Shown here piece by piece: positions 22,441 through 33,584 of a DNA stretch of 64,000 nt. The notes under the pieces were generated by a model. The model was not told the DNA's origin. It worked only from the letters and a program-made list of their open reading frames with translations, and made no database searches. The position numbers and the translations under genes were made by a program. Within the stretch, counting starts at the first letter, position 1. The number at the start of each line of letters is the position of its first letter. Origin of the DNA: Sternotherus odoratus (lineage: Eukaryota > Chordata > Testudines > Kinosternidae); contig JAVMKO010000003.1 in NCBI GenBank assembly GCA_032164245.1, positions 62,876,390-62,940,389 of the forward strand, read 5' to 3'.

Positions 22441-24245
22441 AATTATTTTATTGATTTATTTTATTTATTGTCCCTGTGTGTCTGTGCATTTGTTGGCCAG
22501 CACTCTGACCAGCAATAGTTCCTGGGCGGGGGTGGAGGGGAAGGTATGGTGCAGGTTATAAGACGGCCTAGAAGGGGAAAGAACAGTTTTCTGACACTTG
22601 TGATAGCTCAAAGATTCAAACCCACCCCTCTTCTCCACACTACCTCTTTCTTTCCTTTTGAAAATGGGAGCCATGCAGAACGGAGGGAGTGTTTTATGGC
22701 TTGTGTGGGGGTCCAAGAAGAGAAATGGGTATTTGTCCATGGGAATTCAGAGAGATCCTTTATCTCTATGCCCATTGCAAATGTATTTTACCATACCCAG
22801 ATGCTGGTGTGCAGTCACGTGACGTCCTGTGCCGAGCCACTCTGAAGAAGCCAGGAGAAGTGGGGGTGGGTGAAGTATCTGTTGTGATGATTGAAAAAAC
22901 ACAATGCCACATCCCTTAGAAATGGAGAGCTGAGCTTTTGGCTTGCAGTGTTAAACCAAAAGCTCAGAGAAGAAAATACAGTTGTGATGCTACTTTCTTT
23001 CCCTGTTCCTTTCAATGATGTTTGCTGGACACAGGGACTGGACTTACTGACAGTGAAGGAAGGGTATGGGGTGGGAGAACATGGTTTGTGGTTCCCATGG
23101 AATAGGAACAGAGAACTCCATTTTATAGCTCAGAATAATACAGTCAATTTCCTCTCCAAATGCCACCCATAGCTGTAAACATAATTCAGCAAATTTTTGA
23201 TGTAGCAGAAATCCAAGCTTGTTCTTCAGGTGTAAAAGCAATATGTAGAGATGTCACCAATATCAGAAATATCTCCCTGGAATATAAGGCCAGGTGTCCT
23301 CCAGTGTACTGGAAAGTCACTTTTCTTTTCCATTCCAGTACCTTCAGAACTGCTATGTTCTCAAAGTGATGGCCAGCCTTTGAAGGACAGAAAGGCGACG
23401 TAGTAATGCTACCCCTGAAGGAACCTCACCCACCCCATGCACTGTAAACATTACATTTTAATAAAAGTAATGTAGGTATCTTACCCTGTTTAACCTCTGC
23501 TCATTCCTTGTGAGCAGTAAAAGTTGTCTCACAGAAGGAAGTTGTAAGAGCTACATTCCTTGTAATCTCAACATTTTATTTCTCTCCTCAGATGATGTAG
23601 TTTGCAATTTTCCAAGCAGAGCCTCCTTTTGTTAATAGGCCCCCTTCCCCCACCGCCCCCAACTTCTAAACTTCCTAGGGCCATTTGGGTTACTTTCCTT
23701 TTTGTGTGTTTGCATCTCCTCTGAATTTACTTTCATTTGTAGTTTCCCTTAATTATATAGAAGGGTGATAGTTCCTTAATAAAGATATTAAATTTGGCTT
23801 AAATATTTCTGAGATACCCTCACTGGACAGCTTCCCACCAAGTCCATGGTCTGAGCACAGGATATCTAAAAGATCACTGGAAGCTATGAGATGATGACCA
23901 TGGTCTATAATTTCAATCCACTGCAACTCTGTATAATAAGGTTAAAGCTCATCTGTGCTGATGACAGAACTTTCTTATGGGGTTGGTCCAAACTGTGAAA
24001 TGAAATCCCCCAAGAACTAGACCTCATCACCTTCCATTCTAAGTGCAAGATACATTTCTTTGATGTTTCCTTCTCTAACAAGGCCAACAAATGTGTATTT
24101 AAACAAACAAAAAAACTTAAGAAAATCTAAAACCCTGCCAAGACTCTTGACTGAACATACTTCTTCTCCAGGGGAAGAGGATGAGTGAACGAACAATGAC
24201 AAAGGTGTAATCATATTGCTTTAGTCACTACCGGAATGCACTCAA
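22441..24245. other. No recognised gene
   Basis: Possibly the remaining 3' part of the old Harbinger element at the left, then AT-rich sequence. No terminal repeat was found that would close the element. Confidence 0.4.
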
Positions 24246-24433
24246 AATCATGGAAGTGTAGTACCAGAAGGGATCTTGAGAGGTCATCTAGTCCAGTCCT
24301 TTGCACTTAAGGCAGGATTATGTAATAATTAGATCATTCCTGACAGGTGAGTAACCTGGTCTTAAAAACTGCCAATGATGGAGATTCCACAATCTTCCTA
24401 GCTAATGATACTACAGTGATGAACATGTTAGAA
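24246..24433 (-). repeat. CR1 LINE 3' region
   Basis: Contains CCAGAAGGGATCTTGAGAGG, TCATCTAGTCCAG, and later GATGGAGATTCCACAATCTT and CCTAGCTAATGATA. This is the complement of the CR1 3' end. The solo LTR at 24439 sits directly beside it. Confidence 0.8.
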
Positions 24434-24438
24434 GTACC

Positions 24439-25142
24439 TGTGGCAGGGCGGCAACTCACCCTGTGGCACCTCCTGCTGGTCCCTCTGGGAATTACTCAGT
24501 CCAGCCTCCGGTGCGCCCTCTGCAGGCTGATGTCCCACTTGCTGCTGGCCCAAAGTCCCTCCCTGGACTCCGGTGCCCTCTTCCCTTGGGTGCTGCCCCC
24601 TGCAGTACCCTCTCAGGTCTTAGGGTCTCCCCTCCCTGGGGAACTCCCACCTCCTATCCCCACCTTGCCTCAGTCTAGGCAACTGCCAGTCACCACTTGC
24701 CCCCATTCACTGGGGCAGACTGCAGTATAATTGCCACTCATCATTGGCAAGGAGGGTTTGGCCTGCTGCTTCTACTTCAGTAGCCATGGGCTGCCCCCTG
24801 CAGCCCCAGAACTCTTTGTTGGGCCTTCCCCTAGGCCCTGCAGCCTGGGGGTTTCTAGGCTAGAGATTCCTCAGCACCTCCTGCCTTGCCCCAGCCCTGC
24901 TTCACTCTAGGTACCCTGTTAAGCTCCCCAGCAGCCAGGCCAGTCTGCGTCTGCAGACAGAGGAGACTGTCTCCCGTGCTCCAAACTGAGCCCTTTTTAT
25001 CAGGGCCAGCTGGGCCCTAATTGACCAGCCACAGCTGTGGCTGTTATGCCTAATCAGGCTGGAGCTTGCTTGTTCCCAGTCACAGCCCTTTCTTGGGCTG
25101 TTTTAGGCCTTTTTGCTGGAGTGGGGCAGCCGCCCCACTACA
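24439..25142. mobile_element. Solo LTR, 704 bp
   Basis: Begins TGTGGCAGGGCGGC and ends GGCAGCCGCCCCACTACA. It is flanked by perfect 5-bp duplications GTACC (24434-24438 and 25143-25147). There is no internal coding region, so it is a solo LTR left by recombination. The TGTGGCAGG start is shared with several gypsy-type LTRs. Confidence 0.88.
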
Positions 25143-25646
25143 GTACCTATATGGACTAGAACTCCATATTTTTATAGTCATCTTTTGTTAATTTGAGCAG
25201 ATACTGTAACTCTAACATAACTAGACTTTTTCATAGCTACATCTTTATATGAAGAAACACAGCTTCTCTTTCTAAACTGGCTTTTTCACACACTAAGGGT
25301 ATGTCTTCACTACAACAGTAGGTCGATTTCCTTGCAGTCGATTTTTTAAAGCAGACTGTATAGAGTTGATTTTTTGCGTCCCCACAAAGCACAGCAAGTC
25401 GGCATTGTCTGTCCACACAACTGTGGCAAGCGTCGACATTGGGAGTGGTGCACTGTGGGTAACTATGCCACAGTTCCCAGAGTCCCCAGCAGGCACCATT
25501 TCAAGTGCTGCACTGTGGGTAGGTATTTCATTATTTCGCGCCCTTTTTTCAAGCCGCCAATGCCATTTTGAGCGGTGCACTATGGGTAGGCATCCCATTA
25601 TTCTCACCCTTTCTCCGCGCTGTGCTAACACCATAGCACTGCAAGC

Positions 25647-26797
25647 ATGGACCCTGCTCAGGGCACCGCTGCAGTACTGGCCATTGTGAAGACCTCGCAC
25701 ATTGTTGTGGAGTTTATGCTGCATCGTCTGCAGAGGAAGGCGATCTGGACACAACTGCGCTTTCTGGAACCTGACGACAGTGATGAAGAGGTGGACATGG
25801 ATGTGTACAGCAGGGACAGGGACACTGACATTTTTGGAAGTAGAGGGACCAACAATCTGGCAAATTTGGTGGCAATGGGGCAGGCTCATGCTATAGAATG
25901 CCGATTCTGGGCCAGGGAAACAAGCACTGATTGGTGGGATCGCATAGTGCTGTGGGTCTGGGATGATTCCCAGTGGCTCAGAAACTTTCACATGCGTAAG
26001 GGCACGTTCATGGAACTTTGTGACTTGCTTTCCCTGGCCCTCCAGCGCAAGAATACCAAAATGAGAGCAGCCCTCACAGTTCAGAAGCGAGTGGCGATAG
26101 CCCTCTGGAAGCTTGCAATGCCAGACAGCTACCGTTCAGTCGTGAATCAGTTTGGGGTGGGTAAATCTACAGTGGGGTCTGCTGTGATGCAAGTAAGCAG
26201 GGCAATTGTCGAGCTGCTGCTACCCAGGGTTATAAACCTTGGAAACCTGCAAGTTACAATAGATGGCTTTTCCTCGATGAGATTCCCTAACTGTGTTGGA
26301 GCTATAGATGGGACTCATATCCCTATCTTGGCACCGGACAACGAGGCCGCCGAGTACAGAAACTGGAAGGACTATTATTCTATGGTCATGCAAGCACTGG
26401 TTGACCACAAGGGACGTTTCACCGACCTGTACGTGGGATGGTTGGGAAAGGTTCATGACGTTCGTGTTTTCAGGAACTCTAGGATATTTAGAGAGCTGCA
26501 GCAAGGGATTTTCTTCCCAGACCAGAAAATTATTGGGGGGGAGGGGTAGAAATGTCGATCGTTATCCTTGGGGACCCAGCCTACCCCTTAATGCCCTGGC
26601 TTACGAAGCCCTACACAGGAGCCCTGGACAGGGGTCAGGAGCTGTTCAACTATAGGCTGTGCAAGTGCAGAATGGCAGTAGAGTGCGCATTTGGCCACCT
26701 CAAAGGGCGATGGCATTCATTACTCATTCGCTCAGACATCAGCAACAGAAATGTGCCCATTGTTTTTGCTGCTTGCTCTGTGCTCCATAATCTCTGA
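25647..26797 (+). pseudogene. Harbinger DDE transposase, one frameshift
   Basis: The start ATG gives MDPAQ. An acidic stretch lies at residues 42-62. A DNA-binding helix region follows, including FGVGKSTVGSAV (169-180). The catalytic Asp is in GAIDGTHI (residue 221, base 26307) and the second in GKVHDVRVF (residue 271, base 26457). The frame ends at 26549 after a G-rich run, and the next frame (26552-26797) carries on with GDPAYP and the catalytic Glu in VECAFGHLKGRW (base 26681). Joined length would be about 380 residues, normal for HARBI1-type proteins. The break sits in a homopolymer, so a sequencing or assembly error is possible. The enzyme would cut and move the element in the nucleus, with the Myb partner helping DNA binding or import. 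Confidence 0.92.
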
Positions 26798-27050
26798 GAG
26801 AGCATGGGGAAGACGTTTATGGCGGGGTGAGAGGCAGAGGCAAATATCCTGTCCGCTGCTTACCAGCAGCCAGACAGCAGGGAAAGTAGAAGAGAGCACC
26901 AGGAGGCGCTGCGCCTCAGAGACGCCTTGAAAACCAGTTTTATGAGTGCTCAAGATGGCATTTGAAAACCCACTCCCATGCTCTGCTCAGCCCTAAGCAT
27001 GCCGTCCTTGCATCCTCTTTCCCCACCTCCCTCCTGACGCTTGAAGAGGA

Positions 27051-27056
27051 AATAAA
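27051..27056 (+). terminator. Poly(A) signal of the transposase gene
   Basis: AATAAA 254 bp after the transposase stop. Confidence 0.75.
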
Positions 27057-27082
27057 GTCACTGTTTTAAAAATCATGGTTTC

Positions 27083-27088
27083 TTTATT
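27083..27088 (-). terminator. Poly(A) signal of the Myb-like gene
   Basis: TTTATT on the plus strand (AATAAA on minus), 128 bp after the Myb-like stop at 27216. It faces the transposase signal. Confidence 0.7.
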
Positions 27089-27891
27089 GCTTCTTCACAA
27101 ATATAGAGGATCACTGGAAAGGTAGCGCAGAAAGGGTGGGTGAGGAGGGAAACCAGCAGTCGGAGTGGTGGAGGAGGGGGGAAAGGAGGGCCAAGACAGC
27201 ACCTTTTCAAACTTTTTAGGTAAACTCAGCCTGCTGCTGCTTGTTCTGGCTTGTGGGGTAGAGTGGGTCGGTCCCCGGAGCTCCCCCCCCCCCCCGGGTT
27301 CTCACCCCGTGTCTGGGTGGGGAAGTTATGGGAGTTGGGGAGGGGGGGAGGTGGTTAGGCAGAGGCTGTAGAGGTGATCTTTGGTCCTGCTGAAGTTCCA
27401 TCAGACACCGGAGCATGTCACTTTGGTCCTCCATTATCCGCAGCATCACATCCATCCACTTTTCTTTGTGCTCATGACGCTTTTCTTTACGTTCCATCCA
27501 CCTCTCTGCTGCAGCCCTGGACTCTTGCCTTGACTCTAACAATTTTTCTCTCCATTCACTCTGCCGAGTGGCCTCAGCGTGAGAGTTCTGCGGTAGTTCA
27601 TTAAACATGTCATCACGCGTCTTCTTTTTAGGTTTCCATATCTGCGACAGATGGCGTGCGTGGCAGGACAGGGATAAATGTGCAGCTGCAGTGGGCAAAG
27701 AAAGGGACAAGGTTATAAGAGAGATACATTCTTGCAGCACAATGGGAGTACTATTTAATGGTGAGCCACAGTATTCACAGGCCTGATATGCTTTCTGTAC
27801 AAGTTCACATTCCGCACCTAAAAGTGACTGGATGGTTTTCATGTTCACACAAACATTCACAGAAGCATCTCACACACGAGACAGCCTCAAC

Positions 27892-28562
27892 ATGGCTACT
27901 GAAATCACCATGCAGCCGGCCATGGTAAGCTAAGCCATATTCTTTACAGTGCCGCTCCGATGTTCCACACTAACCCCGTCCCCCGCCACCACGTGGATCC
28001 CTTCTCCCCCCACCGCGTGGCTCCCAGTGAACCGCGAACAGCAGAACAAAACCAGAAATCCCTGCTTTTTCTACGGGCTGGCTGGGGGGTGGGGTGATGC
28101 ATTGGGTGTGCTTTGGAAGCAACCGCCAGCAGCCAAACCAGAAATCCCTGCTTTTTCTACAGGCTGGGGAAGATTAGTTTACAGCCGGGAACATCTGTCC
28201 CCCCACTAATTACAGTGTCGTATTTCAAACAGGCAACCGTGAATGACATCAGTCTCCTTAGAATTTCTCAGAGAGATAGAGAACGCATGTTACTAGAGTC
28301 TCTCCAAAATCCTGGTCCATATGCTGCAATGCTGTGCTACACAATGATACCAGACTATTTACTAATTTCATGGTGTGGAATGGTGTCCTATCACGAAGGA
28401 CCAAATAAGGCGGCTCTCCCGAGAAACCTCTTGCGTAAGGTTCATCGCTACCTGCTCAAAAGTTTCATGGAAATGTCCATAGAGGATTTCCACTCCATCC
28501 CGGAATGCATTAACAGATGTTTCAGTAAAAGGAGCAGCAATGAATGCATGCCAAGTCCTTAG
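27892..28562 (+). CDS. Possible third Harbinger gene, two exons, unrecognised
   Basis: Exon 1 (27892-27924) starts in a good initiation context (CAACATGGC) and codes 11 residues ending before a GTAAGC donor. The acceptor TTTCAAACAG ends at 28232. Exon 2 (28233-28562) codes 109 residues to a TAG stop. Both splice sites are in phase 0. Exon 2 reads like protein: RDRERMLLESLQNPG, then DYLLISWCGMV, then LLRKVHRYLLKSFMEM, with several Cys and Trp. AATAAA follows 15 bases after the stop. It lies entirely inside the Myb-like intron on the opposite strand. I recognise no domain. A chance open frame cannot be excluded. Confidence 0.35.
28051..28160 (+). repeat. Direct repeat of 24 bp
   Basis: ACCAGAAATCCCTGCTTTTT followed by CTAC occurs at 28051-28074 and again at 28137-28160. 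Both copies are inside the intron of the possible third gene and the Myb-like intron. Confidence 0.9.
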
Positions 28563-28577
28563 GGCAAGTTAATCATT

Positions 28578-28583
28578 AATAAA
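28578..28583 (+). terminator. Poly(A) signal after the possible third gene
   Basis: AATAAA within ATTAATAAAGGC, just after the stop at 28562. A GT-rich downstream element is not obvious. Confidence 0.4.
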
Positions 28584-29604
28584 GGCTTCCTTTTAAAAAC
28601 ATGAGTCATGTAATCCTTAAAGGCACACTCACCAGAGGTTCCTTCACCGGGTGGGGTACCAGCAGCTTGGGATGGTGATGGGTCCAGGGTGATAAACAGC
28701 TCTTGGCTGTCTGCTAACAGGGTTTCTTGGCTTGCCTCCTGCTGCTCCGTTAAATTTCCGTCCTCATCACCTTGGTCGTCATCTGAATCCTCCTCAGCCC
28801 TGACGATTATCCCATGGGTGGAGTCCACGGAGACCGCTGTGATGGTGGTGGGGGTGCCTCCCATTATCCGATTCAGTTCATTGTAGAACCGGCATGTCCA
28901 TGGCAGTCCCCCAGAGCGTCCGTTTGCCTCTGGTTTTCCGGAACGCTTGCCTCAGCTCCTTAATTTTCACGTGGCACTGTTGGGCGTCCCTGTCATGGCC
29001 CCTTTCCAGCATGGCCTTGGAGACTCTGGCAAATGTGTTGGCATTCCGTTTGTTGTGACGGAGTTCCAACATCAAGGATTCCTCTCCCCAGATAGTGATC
29101 AGATCCATCACCTCACACGTGGACCATGCTGGAGCTCTTTTCCTCTGGTTGGTCTCCTGTGCTGCTGAGCTCTGCATGGCGGCTGGTGCTGCTGAGCTCT
29201 GCATGGCGGCTGACCTCTGCAGGTGAGCTTGCCACACTGGCCAAACAGGAAATGGAATTCAAATGTTCCCGGGACTTTTCCTGTCTACCTGGCCAGAGCA
29301 GCGAGTTGAGAGTGCTGTCCAGAGCGGTCACAGTGGAGTAGTGAGGATGTCCAGAGCGGTTACAATGGAGCATTGTGGGACAGCCTCTGGAGGCCAATAA
29401 CGTTCCTATGCGTCCTCACTACTCCACAATCAACCCGGAGAAGTAGATTTCAGCGCTACTCCTCTCGTTAGGGAGGAATACAGAAATTGATTTTGAGGGC
29501 CCTTTAAATAGATGCAAACGGCGGTCGTGTGAGGACAGGTACAGATTTATTCTGACTTAATGATGCTAAAGTCGACGTTAAGCCGTAGTAGGGACCAGGT
29601 CTAA

Positions 29605-30502
29605 ATGTTTTGGATCAGATAGACATTACAAGCAGTCCACCAATAAAATAATTAAGACACTCACTTAGACATGATTTCTTTTATTTGGAACTGCATTACT
29701 GTATGTCAGACTGGCACAAAAACATTTTTATGTGGATACAGCAAATACAGAATTATATCCAATTGTTGTATGTAGGAATGCCAAACAATATTATGCATCT
29801 AGTAAACAATATGTGCACAAGAAGCTGATTAACCATGAATGTAATTAAAAAATATTCCTATACGTTTATAAGATTATTTTATTAAGTGATTGATGAAGTT
29901 TCTGGTGCTAGTATAATGAGCTTTACATAAAGGGAGAGAGTCTCCATGGTTTCTACCTCTTACCCAGGGTTCAATGCCTGGGTAAGGAGTAGAATTCCAT
30001 CTGAAAGGACAAAATCCTTGACTTCAATGATTTTTGCCATGCCTACTGCTAACAGTTGCTCTTGTTTCAATTTCCTTGTTGTGGTTAATAATTTTTAGCC
30101 AATCACTGCTTTGCCATCCCTCTGCTTCTACTTACTACTTCAGTATGACACTCAATGCCATCTTAAAATGCAATAGAGAATTATTCTCTATTGAATAAAT
30201 GTGACACTGTAGAACAATGGAAGACTGTGCAATTCAGTGAATGACATTGTCTAGAGTTTCCTGTCTTGGCAAGGTACAGGCATACTAATCTTTTGACAAA
30301 GGAACAAATAGTTCTCAAAATTAATGCTAAGCAATTTGAGGCACATGCATCCATGGATTCTTGTATGGACAAGAAGCTTGTGGATATCTGAACGGTCACT
30401 ATGTGTAGTGACAACAGATAAATATAAAAAATGGGGGGGAGAATGGTGATGTGTGGATGTTTAGGGAAGCATCCAAGAGTGTAAATGTTCACATGATACC
30501 CT
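29605..30502. other. No recognised gene
   Basis: AT-rich sequence to the right of the Harbinger element. The 103-codon open frame on minus at 30492-30181 shows no motif. Confidence 0.5.
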
Positions 30503-30660
30503 CACAGAATCATAGAAGAATCAGAAAATTAGGGTTGAAAGAGACCACTGAAGGTCATCTAGTCCAACACCCTGCTCAAAGCAGGATCAACCCCAACTAA
30601 ATCATCCCTGCCAAGGGCTTTGTCAAGCCTCTAAGGATGGAGATTCCATCATCAAGGATT
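30503..30660 (-). repeat. CR1 LINE 3' region
   Basis: Begins with CACAGAAT CATAGAAG, the complement of the CR1 terminal octamers. It continues with GTCATCTAGTCCAACACCCT, GCTCAAAGCAGGATCAA and GGGCTTTGTCAAGCCT. A well-preserved CR1 tail on the minus strand. Confidence 0.88.
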
Positions 30661-32314
30661 TGTCCTGAGCCAGCTCTCTACATATGCACAGCAGCAGGAG
30701 ATTTGGGTAGCACTCCCATCTAGTATGCACCTGCAATTCCACTCCCCTCACCAACACACTCACCTACACCCCACTCCAATCTTCTCTATCTCCTTGCTGG
30801 CAAGCACACTGACTACTCCCTTCCACATGGCACATGCCCCCACAGCAATGGCAAACACTTGGAGAGTCCCCAGCTGGCAAATGTATTACTGCAGAAAAAT
30901 ATAATCATATATGAACATTCTATTGTGACATTTAACTGTATCTAATACTGCCTTGATATTGTGGCTATATTATTAAGTTCTGACTTTACTGGTTTCTTGT
31001 TGAAGTATTTGGCAACTGTAAAAGAAAGTACTATGCCCCTTTGCTCTGGCGTATCAGGTGATCATAGCCAGTCCCCAGGGAATACCTATAGCATAAACTG
31101 ATTACCTGAGTGCAGTCAGAAAGGATCTACGTTGCTTTCCCTCATAGTCTGCAGTAGCCAGGGTCTGTCAGGTGTAGCTGACTTTTCTCTGCTGTGGGAC
31201 AGCCTCTAGGAGACGTCAGAGCATCCCTGAACCTGCTCTGACTTATGCCAAAGGGCAGGCCCAGAATATAGACACTATAGTGATTTTAATCCACCTTGAC
31301 GCATTTGAGGAGCTGAACAAATTGTTAACTATTTCAAATTTTCCTGTTAAAAGGCAAATAAAGGGGGGCTACATTTTGGCCGTGTCTTTTTTTGACAACT
31401 GTGTGGCTTACATAATGTCAATTTTAAGATTTGTAAAAAGTCACTAGAGCACATGATTTAGTCAAAGTTAAAAACTTTAACCAAACACTGAGATTGCTTT
31501 AGGGCAAGTGTAGGTGTATTTAACACAGCAGTTGAGATCTGAAGGTTAGAAAAGACTAGTTATAGACTAGGAGTTGCCAAACTTGCTGACCCTCTGAGCC
31601 ATATACAATAATCTTCAGAAGTCTGGGACCAAAGACACACACAACCTGCCCAATGGGGTGGCACCTGCCAGGGTGTGGGGCTTCTGCCCCAATTCTCACC
31701 TGTGGGGCTAAAAGTCCTTAAGACCCCTCATCCAGGGAAGAGGGCCCCTAGACCCACCACAGGGCAGAAGACCCAAGCTTTCTGTCTAAGGCACACTTGA
31801 GTCCCATCCATTCTGGGGTATTAAATTCCAAAAATAAAGGACTACTATGAACTCAAAACCAGGATTATTGGAGGAATCTTCAGTTAGGAACCTGACCTTA
31901 TAGCTGGGGCTTGTCTGCATGCAGCCAGTCCTTTTATTTATTCTTCCTGGGCACAGTTGTCTCATCCACCGGAAGACTTGCCAAGGCAGCAGACTTCTGG
32001 CTAAAACCAGGCTTCTCTCACTGAGGGAGAAGCAGAGCTCTGCTCTCCTTTCTGGTCAGCCCCAAACTGAGCTGGGCCTTCTCCTCTTCTAACACCTGCT
32101 GCAGGGTGGCGCCAGTTGAGTCCACAGGCCCTTCCTGACCACCTCTGTGCCAGTGTAGGGTCCTGTATGTCCTACCACAAACCCTAAACAAAGAAAAACT
32201 GTCTATTAAAAAAAAATCACACAAGGACCTTAATAAAAATGTTCTTAAGACCATTATTTGGAACATAAATCCTTTATTTTTAGCATAAGCTTCTTGACAT
32301 GTCCTTTTTAACAG
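30661..32314. other. No recognised gene
   Basis: AT-rich with a GC-richer stretch at about 31560-31800 that begins GGAGTTGCCAAAC, faintly like a hAT MITE end, but no partner end was found. Confidence 0.45.
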
Positions 32315-32595
32315 CGGGTACCTCTACATTTTTGCTGGGAAGTGTGATTTCCTGCTTGCATTGATGTAACTGTTCTAGCATGGCTCGAGCTAGCACCTAA
32401 AAATAGCAACATGTCCACTTTGGCACCAGCCACTAGAGCTAGCTGTCCTGCGTACAATTCTGCCTGACCCTGCACATGTGTACTCAGGTGGCTGGCACAT
32501 GCCGCCATGGACACACTATTATTTTTAGGTGCTAGCTCAAGCACATCTGCGCAGGCTAGGAATCACATTTCCTAGCTCAAACATAGACATAGTTA
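32315..32595. mobile_element. Foldback MITE
   Basis: The arms GGCTCGAGCTAGCACCTAAA (about 32380-32420) and TTTAGGTGCTAGCTCAAGC (about 32524-32545) are inverted copies about 110 bp apart. The outer ends GGGTACCTCTACATTTTT and ACATAGACATAG resemble weak MITE termini. No coding content. Confidence 0.6.
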
Positions 32596-33251
32596 GAGGT
32601 GAGCTTTTTTCCCCCTAAAGCAATTGCTCTTTTGCTGAACTGTCTTCCCCCCCCCCCCTTTTCTTGCAGGTCACTATTACAAAGCAAGAGCTGAATTAAG
32701 AGTTTGTTTATATTGAAATTATCAGAGCAACACTTTTCTAAAAGCAGGGAGTTATATTATAGTCCCCCCCCCCTTTTATTTGAATTTGATCCTTTCTTTT
32801 ATGGCTAAATGCTATTTAACATTTTCTAATTAGGAATGTTGAATGACTCATTAGAATTCAAACTTCAAAATAATTGACTAATTACAGTACATCAAGACAA
32901 ACATGTAGTTTTAGATACTGCAACCAAAAGAAGCAAAAATAATTAAAACAAATCAGATCCAGGGGGCACTTTTGATCTTACGCTGGTTTTACAGCAGTAC
33001 AACTCAGCTGATATCACTGGAGTTACTCATGACTTGACAGATGATTTAGCTCTATTTCTGTTTATTGCATTTTAAGTCTATAAGAACTTGGCTTTTGCCA
33101 CACAATAGCAGCCATTTTATGTTCAGTATAATTACAGAAGGAACACACACACACACACAAACGGGCAGATTGTTAAGCATAAATTTCCTCATGTTGTAGG
33201 AAACTACTTAAATTGGCATTGGCATTAACACCTGAGCAGTGAGTGGTAAGA
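32596..33251. other. No recognised gene
   Basis: AT-rich sequence with C runs at 32646-32657 and about 32765 and an AC microsatellite at about 33144-33160. 32950-33040 carries a CACTGGAGTTACTC phrase typical of an old amniote repeat. Confidence 0.5.
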
Positions 33252-33259
33252 GAATAGAG

Positions 33260-33584
33260 CAGGGATCAGCAACCTTTTCCATGCAGCCTGTCCAGGAAAT
33301 CCGCTGGTGATCCGGGATGATTTGTTTACCTGCAGTGTCTGCAGGTTCGATCAATTGCAGCTCCCACTGACCATGGTTCATCAATCCAGGCCAATGTAGA
33401 TTGCAGGAAGCTGAGGAATGTGATGGCCCCCACTTCCTGCAGCCCCAATTGGCTTGGAATGGCAAACCGGGGTCAGTGGAAGCTGCGAACCACCAAGCCT
33501 ACAGACGCTGTAGGTAAACAAACCATCACGCCCCACCAGCAGATTTCCCTGACAGGCCGCATGCCATAGGTTGCTGATCCCCTG
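33260..33584. mobile_element. hAT-type MITE with perfect 8-bp target duplication
   Basis: The left end CAGGGATCAGCAACCTTTT and the complement of the right end, CAGGGGATCAGCAACCTAT, are terminal inverted repeats. GAATAGAG flanks both sides exactly (33252-33259 and 33585-33592), the 8-bp duplication of hAT transposons. The interior is also palindromic: TTTGTTTACCTGCAG near 33320 pairs with CTGTAGGTAAACAAA near 33508. No coding content. Confidence 0.92.

Larger units (their letters stand above)
27216..29204 (-). pseudogene. Harbinger Myb/SANT-like protein gene, two exons, one frameshift
   Basis: Exon 1 runs from a likely ATG at 29204 to 28632. It codes the SANT/Myb-like domain (AWSTCEVMDLITIWGEE, then AMLERGHDRDAQQCHVKIKELRQAF, about 29160-28935). 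A change of frame near 28930 leads to a FYNELNRIMGG block and an acidic stretch. Exon 1 ends at a clear donor, CTG then GTGAGT. The acceptor ACTGCAG precedes 27685, and both sites are in phase 1. Exon 2 (27685-27216) codes a basic, charged segment rich in Glu, Arg and Lys (KPKKKTRDD, then WMERKEKRHEHKEKWMD) and ends QQQAEFT. Such proteins are the usual second component of PIF/Harbinger elements. The frameshift makes this copy broken. Confidence 0.82.
25297..29601 (+). mobile_element. Near full-length PIF/Harbinger DNA transposon
   Basis: 4305 bp, flanked by TAA on both sides (25294-25296 and 29602-29604). The left end GGGTATGTCTTCACTAC and the complement of the right end, GACCTGGTCCCTACTAC, are imperfect inverted repeats. 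It holds a DDE transposase (25647-26797, plus), a spliced Myb/SANT-like gene (29204-27216, minus) and a possible third gene (27892-28562, plus). The first two converge on facing poly(A) signals 27 bp apart. Both known genes carry one frameshift, so this copy is not autonomous as read. Confidence 0.9.

Noticed and set aside
29113..29397. 94-codon minus frame overlapping the Myb-like start
   Set aside because: Out of frame with the SANT-like domain and without motif; shadow of the Myb-like gene and its 5' region.
31560..31800. Possible hAT MITE beginning GGAGTTGCCAAAC
   Set aside because: No matching right end and no 8-bp target duplication.
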